Shown: positions 1 to 8,910 of the stretch, in pieces | Numbering within the stretch: position 1 is the stretch's first letter | Layout of the letters: every line of letters starts with the position of its first letter | Assembly: GCF_001636845.1 (NCBI RefSeq) | Contig: NZ_LITT01000064.1 | Coordinates: 1-64,000 of the forward strand | From: Clostridium ljungdahlii | Lineage (GTDB): Bacteria; Bacillota; Clostridia; Clostridiales; Clostridiaceae | Direction of reading: 5' to 3' | Length of the DNA: 64,000 bases | Translations under genes and position numbers: made by a program | The notes under the pieces: model-generated | Seen by the model: only the letters and a program-made list of their open reading frames with translations | The model's database searches: none | Told to the model about the DNA's origin: nothing

Positions 1-164
1 CGGCTTATATCATTTTTATATTTTCTTGTTTTTGATATTTCATAATTTGCTGGTTTAATATATGATAACTGTCCGTTCTCTTTAACATAAACATAGTTTT
101 CTTCACTTTCATAACCTGCATCCGCAGTAATTTTAAAATACTTAAAATACAAGAAGTTCTCCAT
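1..164 (-). mobile_element. IS1182-family transposase fragment (C-terminal part, runs off window)
   Basis: Read on the minus strand, this stretch encodes ITADAGYESEENYVYV, then IKPANYEISKTRKYK. These match the conserved segment of IS1182-type DDE transposases (ADAGYxSEEN). The frame is open to the window edge. On its 5' side it is closed by a TGA at 170-168, so the N-terminal half of the enzyme is missing. It abuts a permease that is itself truncated, so this is an insertion-sequence scar and not an active element. The family call rests on remembered motif similarity. Confidence 0.7.
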
Positions 165-176
165 AGTTCATTTTTA

Positions 177-488
177 ATGTTTATAATTCAATCACTTTTA
201 ACATTTTTAATTCCTTCTGGGAGTGGATTAGCTATGACTACTATGCCAATCATGATTCCATTATCCGAAATAATACATTTAAACAAACAAATTGCTATAT
301 TAGCCTTCCAATTTGGTGATGGTTTTGCACATTTGGCTTTTCCAACTGTAGCCGTTGTAGTTGGTTACTTAGCATATACAAAAGTTTCCTTTGGAAAATG
401 GTTAAAATTTATATGGAGCTTTATAGTACTAGTTTATATTGCTGCATTCTTTACACTATGTATAGCTTTTATGATTAACTACCATTAA
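177..488 (+). pseudogene. C-terminal fragment of a YfcC/DcuC-type membrane permease
   Basis: The 103-residue product contains LIPSGSGLAMTTMPIMIPL and LAFQFGDGFAHL, followed by a hydrophobic segment. This is the typical C-terminal hairpin/TM region of YfcC/DcuC-type (basic amino-acid or C4-dicarboxylate) carriers. Full members have about 450-500 residues, so roughly the first three quarters are gone. The frame begins directly next to the IS1182 transposase remnant, which suggests an insertion and deletion event removed the 5' part. No ribosome binding site precedes the ATG at 177. It is probably not a functional transporter. Confidence 0.7.
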
Positions 489-535
489 TAAAATCAAGAC
501 ATCTATCTGCGCATGTATTAATTTTAAAATTTTTA

Positions 536-580
536 TTTAAAAGAAAAGCTAACATCAAAAAGGTTAGCTTTTCTTTTAAA
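536..580. terminator. bidirectional intrinsic terminator
   Basis: An 18-bp perfect inverted repeat (536-553 and 563-580) with a 9-nt loop, flanked by A and T tracts. It lies between the truncated permease and the convergent hutG gene and can serve both. Confidence 0.85.
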
Positions 581-603
581 TGTATGTTTACTAGATTGAA
601 TCA

Positions 604-1623
604 TTAATAACCTACAAATAGATTATTTATTGTACATAATGTATTTACTACTGAAAATATTATGACAGCAGCTAAATTTGCCGTAGTTTTATCCTGATCA
701 AATCTAGGAGAAACCTCGCATATGTCAAAACTTACTACTTTGTTGGATTTTAATATGTATTTTAAGAATTTTAAAACTTTTTCTGGGTCAAGTCCTAGAG
801 ATTGGGTAGCACTTACTCCAGGTGCGTAAGATGAAGTAAATACGTCAGAGCATATTGTTATGTAAATATCATCATGTTTTTTAATAAAATCATTCAGCTT
901 ATCTAAGGTATTCCACTCAGTATCGTTAGTTACATCTTTGGCTAGTACATATTTTACTCCAAATTTATGTGCTGTTTTAAAAAGATCTACAGTGTTACTG
1001 TGATTTTGTATACCCATGCAAAAATATGAATAGTCAATTCCCTTGTCTACATTGAGATCGTGAATTTGTCTGAACATTGTTCCTGAACTGGAACCTTTTT
1101 TATAAGGTCTGAGATCAAAATGAGCGTCAAAATTTACAATGCCAATGTCTGGAGCTTTAGTATGGTTACTTAAGTGATTTAATACTCCCTTGTAATTTCC
1201 AAAAGTAGTTTCATGGCCTCCACCTAGAATTATGGGGAAGAGATTTAAACTTAATATTTTAGATACTGCTTTTGAAAGTAGTTCCTGACTTTCTTCTAAA
1301 GAATTATCATCACAAATAATATTGCCAAAGTCAAATAAATTAACGTCTTTTGTAAAAAAGCAAGGAAGGTTTGCCATTTCTTTTCTAATACTTTCCGGAC
1401 CTTTTGAAGCACCTGTTCTCCCATTATTACGTCTTACACCTTCATCACAGCAGAATCCAATAAAGCCAAATCCCAGCTTACCAGTATAAGGAGAAAGATT
1501 ATCTTTTCTTAAATCAATGCATTTAATCCATTGATGCCATCTGAAAGCATCAAAATTAGTTTCACTATCAACTCTGCCTTTCCATAGTATTTTGTCCATA
1601 GGTTTGTATTTAGAATCAAACAT
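604..1623 (-). CDS. hutG: formimidoylglutamase / ureohydrolase family
   Basis: A manganese ureohydrolase of about 339 residues. The N-terminal FIGFCCDEGVRRNNGRTGA followed by GPESIRK is characteristic of HutG, which hydrolyses N-formimidoyl-glutamate to glutamate and formamide in histidine degradation. Metal-binding motifs are visible: GGGHETT (H137), DAHFD (D166, H168, D170) and ICSDVF (D260). In arginases the last motif reads DxD; here the first Asp position is Cys, a change I recall from other HutG proteins. The start at 1623 is preferred over a longer frame (to 1674) because AGGAG sits 7-10 nt upstream of it. No other hut genes adjoin; a hutD-like gene is at 52.1 kb. Confidence 0.8.
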   Translation of the reverse strand: MFDSKYKPMDKILWKGRVDSETNFDAFRWHQWIKCIDLRKDNLSPYTGKLGFGFIGFCCDEGVRRNNGRTGASKGPESIRKEMANLPCFFTKDVNLFDFGNIICDDNSLEESQELLSKAVSKILSLNLFPIILGGGHETTFGNYKGVLNHLSNHTKAPDIGIVNFDAHFDLRPYKKGSSSGTMFRQIHDLNVDKGIDYSYFCMGIQNHSNTVDLFKTAHKFGVKYVLAKDVTNDTEWNTLDKLNDFIKKHDDIYITICSDVFTSSYAPGVSATQSLGLDPEKVLKFLKYILKSNKVVSFDICEVSPRFDQDKTTANLAAVIIFSVVNTLCTINNLFVGY

Positions 1624-1865
1624 TTTAAAAAGTCTCCTTCTAGCTAAATTTGTAGTATAAATATATAGTAGCATATATATATTTATAGTATATAAGATTT
1701 TGATAAAAATGAATGAATTTTTTTAGTAAAATCTTATATTTGTCTTATAAATGTAATTAGTTAACAGTATAAATATTATGTAAATTAAAAAAATGTAAAC
1801 CAAACTAGATATTACAAAAAATAAATGATAAAATATAAAATATAAAGAATTTAGGAGGGAAAAAA

Positions 1866-2468
1866 TTGAAAGAAAAATATACAGCAGCAATTTTGTGTGG
1901 CGGAAAAAGTAGTAGAATGGGATTTGATAAAAGTAAAATAAAAATGGGAGATAAACTTCTAATAGAACTAACAGCTGAAAAATTAGAAAATATATTTGAT
2001 GAAGTGTTTTTTGTAGCCGAAAACAAATACAAATTTGGAAATATAAAATATACTGTAGTAGAAGACTTAAAAAAAGAATATGGACCTGCAGGTGGAATAT
2101 TTACAGGACTTAATTACTCCTCGTCACCTTATACATTTTTTATAGCCTGTGATATGCCTTGTGTAAATCTAGAATATATAAAATACATGATGAATTTTAC
2201 AAAAGAAAAAAAATTCCATGTTATAATGGCTCACAATGGAAAAGATATAGAGCCATTGTATTCTTTTTATTCTAAAGATCTTGTACCTTATTTTAAACGG
2301 GGTATAGATGCTGGAAGATTATCTATTAGAAAAATAATAGAAGGCACTAATATAAAATATATACCAGAAACTATAAAAGAAAAATATGATAATTCACTAA
2401 GCATGTTTACCAATTTCAATTACAAAAGTGATCTAGACAACATATATGGTAAATACACACAAGATTAA
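1866..2468 (+). CDS. mobA: molybdenum cofactor guanylyltransferase
   Basis: A 200-residue nucleotidyltransferase with the N-terminal signature LCGGKSSRMGFDK (residues about 10-22) of MobA/MobB-type enzymes. These transfer GMP from GTP to molybdopterin to form the guanine dinucleotide cofactor. DLKKEYGPAGGI and ACDMPCVN are the other expected motifs (substrate loop and Mg-binding Asp). It starts with TTG at 1866, preceded by AGGAGGG 6 nt upstream. Length matches the family. It is monocistronic, with a terminator after it and convergent tcdA beyond. Implies molybdo- or tungstoenzymes elsewhere in the genome. Confidence 0.85.
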   Translation: MKEKYTAAILCGGKSSRMGFDKSKIKMGDKLLIELTAEKLENIFDEVFFVAENKYKFGNIKYTVVEDLKKEYGPAGGIFTGLNYSSSPYTFFIACDMPCVNLEYIKYMMNFTKEKKFHVIMAHNGKDIEPLYSFYSKDLVPYFKRGIDAGRLSIRKIIEGTNIKYIPETIKEKYDNSLSMFTNFNYKSDLDNIYGKYTQD

Positions 2469-2490
2469 TGCTATATTTCTTTACAAATTA

Positions 2491-2534
2491 AAAAGACACA
2501 GACTAAAATATAAGTAGTTAAAGTCTGTATCTTT
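2491..2534. terminator. bidirectional terminator between mobA and tcdA
   Basis: The inverted repeat AAAGACACAGACT / AGTCTGTATCTTT has one mismatch and a 17-nt loop. It has an A tract on the left and a T-rich right side, between convergent genes. Confidence 0.7.
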
Positions 2535-2542
2535 ATATAAGT

Positions 2543-3298
2543 TTACATATCTATTATGTCTTTTATAACCTCTCCACCTATTATCATTCCTGCTACAGGA
2601 GGTACAAAAGAATTACTAGCCGGTATCTGACGTTTGGCAAGGCATTTTCTAGATCCTCCTGCACATACACATCCTTCCTTACAAGTTACAACCTCATCTA
2701 TCTTGGGCTTTCTAGGGATTTCTTCTGAATAAAGTACTTTTACCCTATCTATATCTCTTTTTCTAAGTTCATGCCTCATAACTTTAGCTAAAGGGCATAT
2801 TTTCGTATCATATATATCAGCTATCTTAAATTTAGTAGGGTCTAATTTATTTCCAGTACCCATGCAGCTTATTATATCAACATTGTGTTTTTTACACCAC
2901 ATTATTAAGGATATTTTGGAAGATACAGTATCCACTGCATCTATTACATAATCCGTTTTATCTGGTATGATTTCATCTATGTTGTCTTCCTTTACAAAGG
3001 TCTTGTAAGCTTCTATTTTACAATTAGGGTTTATATCTAAAACCCTGTCTCTTAAAACATCTACTTTATATTTACCTATTGTATGAAAGTTAGCTTGTAT
3101 TTGTCTATTTATATTTGTTAAACAAACAGTATCATCATCTACAATTACAATGTGGCCTATACCTGCTCTGGCTATAGCCTCAAGGCTAAAACTACCTACG
3201 CCTCCTAATCCAAATATAACCACTGTACTGTTTTTCAATTTTTCCAAAGCTTCTTTACCAATTAATAATTCAGTCCTTGAAAGTGAATGTTGTTTCAT
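2543..3298 (-). CDS. tcdA: tRNA threonylcarbamoyladenosine dehydratase (TcdA/CsdL, ThiF/E1-like)
   Basis: A 251-residue E1-like enzyme that ATP-dependently cyclises t6A37 in tRNA to ct6A. The Rossmann ATP-binding motif GLGGVGSFS is near residue 31. NINRQI, the adenylation Arg/Asn signature, follows, and then SCMGTGNKLDP and YDTKICPLAK. The C-terminal CKEGCVCAGG adds a Cys cluster. Length and motif order fit TcdA better than MoeB/ThiF, which have no ubiquitin-like partner here anyway. It starts with ATG at 3298, preceded by AGGGAG. It stands alone, convergent with mobA. Confidence 0.85.
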   Translation of the reverse strand: MKQHSLSRTELLIGKEALEKLKNSTVVIFGLGGVGSFSLEAIARAGIGHIVIVDDDTVCLTNINRQIQANFHTIGKYKVDVLRDRVLDINPNCKIEAYKTFVKEDNIDEIIPDKTDYVIDAVDTVSSKISLIMWCKKHNVDIISCMGTGNKLDPTKFKIADIYDTKICPLAKVMRHELRKRDIDRVKVLYSEEIPRKPKIDEVVTCKEGCVCAGGSRKCLAKRQIPASNSFVPPVAGMIIGGEVIKDIIDM

Positions 3299-3552
3299 TA
3301 AATAATCTCCCTCTTATCTATAGTAATATCATAAAAATTATATAATTTTACCTATTTTTAAGCAATAGATTTTTTGTAGTAATTTTAAAAACAATAATCG
3401 TATAAGCATTATTAAATTATGAAATTTTTTCGAAAACTTAAATAGTCTGGAGTAATAAATTAGAGTTAATGTTATAATATAAATTATACAACTTATGGCT
3501 ATAATATATTTTAACAATTAAATGAAATGATTTAATTTTAAGAGGTGTTTTT

Positions 3553-4386
3553 GTGGTAAAAATAGGTTTATGCCAAATGAAAGTTTTAAGTTGTTCTAAA
3601 AAAAGTAATATAGAAAAAGCAAAAAGCATGATAGTACAAGCTACCGATAAAGGGGCAGATATAGTAGTTCTACCTGAAATGTTTAACTGTCCTTATGACA
3701 TCAAAAATTTTAGAGAATATGCAGAAGCAGAATATTGTTATGGAGATACATTAGAAATGCTTTCCTCTGTATCAAGAGAAAAAAGGATACTTTTAATAGG
3801 AGGTTCTATACCAGAACTTGACCATAAGGGGAATGTCTATAATACTTCCTTTGTATTCAATAAGGATGGAAATTTAATAGGCAAATATAGGAAAATACAT
3901 TTATTCGATATAGATATAAAAAATAAGATGACTTTTAAAGAATCTAAAGTTTTAACTCCAGGTAATAAAATTACAATAATAGATACAAAATGGGGAAAGA
4001 TAGGTATAGCGATTTGTTATGACATAAGATTTCCTGAACTCATACGATTAATGGCTCTTAATGGTGCTAAAATAATATTTATTCCAGCAGCTTTTAACAT
4101 GACTACTGGTCCAGATCATTGGCAACTTTTGTTTAGAAGCAGGGCAGTGGATAATCAAATTTACATAGCAGGAATATCACCTGCTAGAGATATAAATTAT
4201 TCCTATGTAGCTTATGGACATTCTCTTGTAGTAAATCCTTGGGGAACAATAACAGATATATTAGATGAAAAAGAGGGAATACTAATATCTGAATTAGACT
4301 TAGACTATATAAATGATGTTAGAGAGTCTTTACCCATTATTAAAAACAGAAGAAAAGATATATATGACCTAACTTTTTTGCACTAA
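3553..4386 (+). CDS. carbon-nitrogen hydrolase (omega-amidase / Nit2-like)
   Basis: A 277-residue nitrilase-superfamily amidase. The Glu-Lys-Cys catalytic triad lies in LPEMFNCPYD (Glu), GKYRKIHLFD (Lys) and GIAICYDIRFPE (Cys). FNMTTGPDHW and NPWG complete the pattern of the omega-amidase/Nit2 branch, which deamidates alpha-ketoglutaramate and related omega-amides left by transamination. The start is GTG at 3553 with AGAGGTG about 6 nt upstream. It ends at a perfect 18-bp terminator shared with yedF. The exact substrate cannot be read from sequence. Confidence 0.8.
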   Translation: MVKIGLCQMKVLSCSKKSNIEKAKSMIVQATDKGADIVVLPEMFNCPYDIKNFREYAEAEYCYGDTLEMLSSVSREKRILLIGGSIPELDHKGNVYNTSFVFNKDGNLIGKYRKIHLFDIDIKNKMTFKESKVLTPGNKITIIDTKWGKIGIAICYDIRFPELIRLMALNGAKIIFIPAAFNMTTGPDHWQLLFRSRAVDNQIYIAGISPARDINYSYVAYGHSLVVNPWGTITDILDEKEGILISELDLDYINDVRESLPIIKNRRKDIYDLTFLH

Positions 4387-4430
4387 AAATTAATAAGGTG
4401 CTTAATTATTAAACTGCGTGTTGTAATTCA

Positions 4431-4476
4431 ATCAGATATAATGAAAAGAAATAAGTAACTTTTCATTATATCTGAT
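4431..4476. terminator. bidirectional terminator-like hairpin
   Basis: An 18-bp perfect inverted repeat (4431-4448 and 4459-4476) with a 10-nt loop, between the convergent amidase and yedF genes. It lacks a long T tract, so efficiency is uncertain. Confidence 0.65.
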
Positions 4477-4501
4477 GAACAGGTGAATGTAAAAGCTTAA
4501 A

Positions 4502-5083
4502 TTACAGCTTTATGGTTTTATCTGAAGAATTCATTTTTTCAACTATATCATACATATTAGTTATTTCACCTACAGATAATTTTTCTTTTACACCATAAAA
4601 ATCAAGGCAAGTTCCACAGCTGTATATGCTTACTCCTTTTTTATCGAGCACTTTTAAATTGTCAATGCAATCGGAACCTTCTACTGTTAGTTTTACACCA
4701 CCATTTAAAAATATTAAGTTAGTTGGAAGATATTCACTTTCACTCAGCGCATATAGATAACTTTTCATTAAAGTGGTCCCAAGTTTATCATCGCCAAGTC
4801 CAAGTTTATTATTTGATATAACTATAGTCAGTTTCTGTTGATTAGACTCACATAGCTCACAATTACTAGCATCTTTTTTAATAGTTATATAGAATAGATC
4901 TTCCTTTTGTTCTACTTTGGCAGTAAAACTATTGCTCTTAGCAAACTTGCATACATTATTTTTTGAGACTTCATTGTCCACAACAACAGTAGCAGTTCCT
5001 TTTTCTATGGAATCAAAGTATTTTTTAGTATTTATTACTGGTTGAGGACATTTTAGACCTTTACAATTTATTATATGTTCCAT
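4502..5083 (-). CDS. yedF: sulfurtransferase-like selenium metabolism protein YedF
   Basis: A 193-residue two-part protein. The N-terminal TusA-like domain begins MEHIINCKGLKCPQPV, with the CPQP motif at the end of the first strand and helix. The C-terminal part (GDDKLGTTLMKSYLYAL, then SCGTCLDFYG) is the DsrE-like half found in the clostridial 'selenium metabolism YedF' family. These proteins usually sit with selD or selenocysteine genes, but no selenium gene adjoins here. Starts at ATG 5083 behind a strong AAGGGGTGA. Function is inferred from family and is not biochemically defined. Confidence 0.8.
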   Translation of the reverse strand: MEHIINCKGLKCPQPVINTKKYFDSIEKGTATVVVDNEVSKNNVCKFAKSNSFTAKVEQKEDLFYITIKKDASNCELCESNQQKLTIVISNNKLGLGDDKLGTTLMKSYLYALSESEYLPTNLIFLNGGVKLTVEGSDCIDNLKVLDKKGVSIYSCGTCLDFYGVKEKLSVGEITNMYDIVEKMNSSDKTIKL

Positions 5084-5330
5084 TATTTTATCACCCCTTA
5101 AAATATCTATGTTTCAGGATAATTATAACATAGTTGAAAATATGCAAATTATATTTTTTAGTAATACAAAGTCACTTGACTATTAAAAAAAATTATAGTA
5201 TGGATATATATATTAATCAGAATATTACAACAAATACAGTATGACTAAAAATTTGTGGTATTATGATATACGATAATTATGTTTATTCGTTATATAAAAT
5301 AATAGAGTAAATATATTAAGGAAGGATTTT

Positions 5331-6731
5331 ATGATGAAAGGGTTTATTTTTAATTCTACATTTATTTTCCAAATATTAGTTTGTATACTTGCATCTTACT
5401 ACCTAATACTTTCTCTATTTGGATTATACAAAAAAAAGGATAATGGCGCTGAAAAATGCACACCTAAAAATACTTTTGCACTTTTAGTGGCAGCTCATAA
5501 TGAAGAAATGGTAATTGCACAAATAATAGAAAGCTTAAAAGACATTGATTATCCTAAAAATATGTATGATATCTTTGTGATTGCAGATAATTGTGACGAC
5601 AATACTGCATCTATATCAAAAAAATACGGTGTTAATGTATGCGAAAGAAAAGTTCCTGATAAAAAAGGAAAAGGTTATGCTCTTGAGTGGATGTTTAACA
5701 AAATATTTAAAATGGATCGTAAATACGATGCAGTAGCTATCTTTGATGCAGATAATTTAGTTTCAAAAAATTTTTTAACTGAAATGAATTATAAATTGTG
5801 CAAAGGATATAAAGTTGTTCAAGGTTACATAGATAGCAAAAATCCAAATGATTCATGGATAACAGGTTCCTATTCAATTTCTTTCTGGTCTACAAACAGA
5901 CTTTTTCAACTTTCTAGATCAAATCTTGGATTGTCAACTCAAATAGGTGGAACTGGATTTTGTATGAAAACAGATATATTGAAGAAATTAGGTTGGGGTG
6001 CTACTTGCTTAACTGAAGATTTGGAGTTTACATGCAAACTAGTATTAAATGGCGAAAAAGTTGGTTGGGCTCACAATGCAATAGTTTATGATGAAAAACC
6101 TTTGACCTTAAAACAATCTTGGACTCAAAGGAAAAGATGGATGCAGGGTTTTACTGATGTTGCTTCTAGGTTTTTCTTTAAGCTTATAAAAAAATCTATT
6201 GTAAACAGAAGCTTTACAGCATTTGATTGTGCAATATATACAATACAACCTTTTGTAACTTTATTACTTGGAGTTTCAGCACTCTTAACTATACTGCAAA
6301 ACAACAATCCACATGGCCTAAATATATTTGTTATAAATTCGCTGTTTTCATCGATTGAATGGAAAATTTTTAGTATATTTCAGTTTCTATTTACTCCCTT
6401 AATAATGCTTTTAGAGAGTAAACTTTCTAAAAAAATGTTTTCTGTATTTGCATTGTATTCTTTAAATATAATTGTGCTTTCATATGTATTTACGTCTCCA
6501 ACTTTCTATGAAATGTTAATTGGAAATATATTATATCTCTTAGTGTTTTTAATAGGTGTATCTTTATTATGTGGTAAAAATTGTTTTAAAGTTTTTATAT
6601 GGTATCTTTTATATGGTATCTATACCTTAACATGGATACCTATAACAATACAGGGTATATTGGACAAGAATAATAAAGAGTGGAATCACACAAAACATAT
6701 AAGACAAATAAGTATACAGGAAATGGAATAA
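5331..6731 (+). CDS. membrane family 2 glycosyltransferase
   Basis: A 466-residue processive-type GT2. One N-terminal membrane helix (about residues 8-30) precedes the catalytic domain. That domain shows LVAAHNEE, ADNCDDNT, FDADN (DxD), GGTGFCMKTD, TEDLEF (catalytic ED) and QRKRWMQGF (QxxRW). Three to five membrane helices follow (about residues 300-450). Such enzymes polymerise or export polysaccharide (cellulose/hyaluronan/PNAG-like). No partner genes for export are nearby, so the product is unknown. ATG at 5331 follows GGAAGG by about 5 nt. It is monocistronic, ending at a hairpin. Confidence 0.85.
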   Translation: MMKGFIFNSTFIFQILVCILASYYLILSLFGLYKKKDNGAEKCTPKNTFALLVAAHNEEMVIAQIIESLKDIDYPKNMYDIFVIADNCDDNTASISKKYGVNVCERKVPDKKGKGYALEWMFNKIFKMDRKYDAVAIFDADNLVSKNFLTEMNYKLCKGYKVVQGYIDSKNPNDSWITGSYSISFWSTNRLFQLSRSNLGLSTQIGGTGFCMKTDILKKLGWGATCLTEDLEFTCKLVLNGEKVGWAHNAIVYDEKPLTLKQSWTQRKRWMQGFTDVASRFFFKLIKKSIVNRSFTAFDCAIYTIQPFVTLLLGVSALLTILQNNNPHGLNIFVINSLFSSIEWKIFSIFQFLFTPLIMLLESKLSKKMFSVFALYSLNIIVLSYVFTSPTFYEMLIGNILYLLVFLIGVSLLCGKNCFKVFIWYLLYGIYTLTWIPITIQGILDKNNKEWNHTKHIRQISIQEME

Positions 6732-6732
6732 T

Positions 6733-6773
6733 ATAAATAATCCTTAATGGCAATGTCATTGAGGATTATTTAT
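6733..6773 (+). terminator. terminator after the glycosyltransferase
   Basis: The inverted repeat ATAAATAATCCTTAATG / CATTGAGGATTATTTAT closes on a short loop and follows the stop codon directly. Confidence 0.65.
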
Positions 6774-6829
6774 ATTGTATACATAAATTATGAGCTGTGA
6801 ATTGAAGAACTTATAGGTAGGTGTTAATT

Positions 6830-7543
6830 ATGGTAGAAAGATTACAAAAATATATGGCTTACTGTGGTATAGCTTCAAGGAGAAAATGTGAAAGCATAAT
6901 ATTGCAGGGAAGGGTTAAAGTAAATGGAGTAACTATTAAAAGCTTAGGAACAAAAATTGATGACAAGATAGATATAATTACTGTAGATAATGCAGAAATT
7001 GAAAAAGAAAGCAAAACAGTATATATACTATTGAATAAACCCACAGGATATGTTTCTACAGTTAAGGATGACCGCGGAAGGAATACTATTTTAGATATTG
7101 TCAAAGTAAAAGAACGAATATATCCAATAGGTAGATTGGATTATAACACTTCTGGTATCATTATACTTACTAACGATGGAGAAGTGTACAATAAAGTAGC
7201 ACATCCTAAAATGGAGAAAAATAAAGTCTATGTTGCAGTTATAAAGGGAATCCCTTCAAAGGAAGATATAGAAAAATTTAAAAATGGAGTGAATATAGAT
7301 GGCTATATAACAGCCAAAGCAGATTTTAACATACTTAATATAAATAAGAGCAAGAATAATTCCAAAGTTAGGATAAAAATACATGAAGGAAAAAACAGAC
7401 AAATAAGAAAGATGTGTGATGCCATTGGCCATCCTGTAATATCTTTGACTAGAATTTCTATAGGTAATATAAATGTAGGAAATTTAGAAGAAGGAAAATG
7501 GAGATATTTGAATGATGATGAAATAAAATATATAAAAAATTAA
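6830..7543 (+). CDS. 16S/23S rRNA pseudouridine synthase (RsuA/RluB family)
   Basis: A 237-residue enzyme with an N-terminal S4 RNA-binding domain (RLQKYMAYCGIASRRKCE) and a catalytic domain. The latter holds the conserved Asp in GRLDYNTSGIIILTNDG and the later KNRQIRKMCDAIGHPV. It isomerises a uridine in rRNA. RluB is the likelier assignment in clostridia (235-240 residues), but RsuA cannot be excluded. The start is ATG at 6830, with AGGTAGGTG 8 nt upstream. A GTG at 6821 in the same frame overlaps that site and is rejected. Confidence 0.8.
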   Translation: MVERLQKYMAYCGIASRRKCESIILQGRVKVNGVTIKSLGTKIDDKIDIITVDNAEIEKESKTVYILLNKPTGYVSTVKDDRGRNTILDIVKVKERIYPIGRLDYNTSGIIILTNDGEVYNKVAHPKMEKNKVYVAVIKGIPSKEDIEKFKNGVNIDGYITAKADFNILNINKSKNNSKVRIKIHEGKNRQIRKMCDAIGHPVISLTRISIGNINVGNLEEGKWRYLNDDEIKYIKN

Positions 7544-7715
7544 ATTTGTGTATTGCTTTATTCCTAATAAAAGTATCAATTATCAAGGAATATACAAAAA
7601 ATTAAGGGAAAAATTAGATAAACAAATGAATAATCTATTGAAAATTTGGTCAATAGATGTTAAACTGAAGTAAATATTGCAATAATTATAGCAATGAAAG
7701 AAAGGAATGAAGCAA

Positions 7716-8591
7716 ATGGAGAATGTTGACAACCATGACCTGATACGAACAATTCAAGTTAAATTTCCTAGATTGAGTAAAGGACAAAAATTAATAGCTG
7801 AATATATATTAAAACATTATGATAAAGCTGCTTTTATGACAGCTGCTAAATTAGGTGTAAGTGTAGGTGTAAGTGAATCAACAGTGGTTAGATTTGCAAA
7901 TGAACTTGGATTTTCAGGATATCCTAAATTGCAGAAATCTCTTCAAGAACTAATAAAGAATAAATTAACTACAGTGCAAAGAATTGAATTGTCAAATGAT
8001 TTTGTAAGTCAAGAAAGTCCATTAAAAAGTGTTTTAAAATCAGATATGGAAAATATAAGAGCTACACTAGAAAAGATAAATCATAAAACTTTTGACGATG
8101 TAATTACAAACATATTCAAAGCTAAAAAAATATATATAATAGGTCTTAGAAGTTCCACTGCAATTGCAGATTTTTTAGGATTTTATTTAAATTTGATATT
8201 GGATAATGTAAAAGTTGTTGGATATGGAATAAGTGATATTTTTGAACAGATGATAAATTTAACTGGAGATGATTTAGTAATAGGTATAGGATTTCCAAGA
8301 TATGCAGTAAGAACTATTGAATCTTTAACATTTGCTAAAAGTAGAAATGCAAAAGTAGTTGCTATTACAGATAGTCTTCTATCGCCACTTGCAGCAAGAG
8401 CAGATTACACATTAATAGCTCAGAGTAATATGGCTTCTTTTGTAGATTCACTAGTTGCACCTTTAAGTGTAATCAATGCTTTAATCGTAGCTGTAGGTAT
8501 GCAAGAAAAGGATAAAATATCTTCCACTTTTTCAGATTTAGAAGACATTTGGAAAGAATACCAAGTATATTCTTTTAGAGAACAAAATTAA
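7716..8591 (+). CDS. MurR/RpiR family transcriptional regulator
   Basis: A 291-residue regulator. The N-terminal HTH_6 domain (FPRLSKGQKLIAEYIL, then VSESTVVRFANELGFSGYP) binds DNA. The C-terminal SIS domain (IYIIGLRSSTAIADF, VIGIGFPRYAVRTIESL) senses phosphosugars. It is probably a controller of sugar or amino-sugar use, but no sugar gene adjoins, so the regulon is unknown. ATG 7716 is chosen because AAAGG lies 10 nt upstream; the in-frame ATG at 7707 directly abuts that site. A possible structured RNA follows at 8.7 kb. Confidence 0.85.
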   Translation: MENVDNHDLIRTIQVKFPRLSKGQKLIAEYILKHYDKAAFMTAAKLGVSVGVSESTVVRFANELGFSGYPKLQKSLQELIKNKLTTVQRIELSNDFVSQESPLKSVLKSDMENIRATLEKINHKTFDDVITNIFKAKKIYIIGLRSSTAIADFLGFYLNLILDNVKVVGYGISDIFEQMINLTGDDLVIGIGFPRYAVRTIESLTFAKSRNAKVVAITDSLLSPLAARADYTLIAQSNMASFVDSLVAPLSVINALIVAVGMQEKDKISSTFSDLEDIWKEYQVYSFREQN

Positions 8592-8684
8592 AAATGAATT
8601 TTCTACAAGGGACGAATTTATTTTGAATTTGTCCATTTTAGATTAGGCATTTGAAAGAAAATAACAAGTCAAAGATGCGACGAA

Positions 8685-8805
8685 TATCTTTTATCAGACA
8701 AGGAGGCAGGTTCCGCAGATAGTGAATCCTATCTAAGGGTTCTACCGACGCAGTATGATAAAAAATAGGCTAGCATACTGATTAGTTATTTCTTTGAAAA
8801 TGCCT
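8685..8805 (+). ncRNA. candidate structured RNA element
   Basis: This non-coding gap is locally less AT-rich than other gaps. It contains nested complementary segments: TTTTATCA near 8690 with TGATAAAA near 8756, an internal hairpin AGATAG/CTATCT (about 8718-8735), and AGTATG/CATACT (about 8752-8780), which would compete with the first stem. GGCAGG...CTACC can pair around the inner hairpin. There is no open reading frame. It lies between the RpiR regulator and a flavoprotein gene whose start is 100 nt downstream. I could not match it to a known riboswitch. Strand and boundaries are guesses. Confidence 0.35.
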
Positions 8806-8910
8806 TATTATCAATATATATCATATTTATATTGAATAAATGATTATAGTATATTACTATAATAGAAGTGCTATATGTATTATATATGAGAAAATAAGGT
8901 GTGTAGATTA

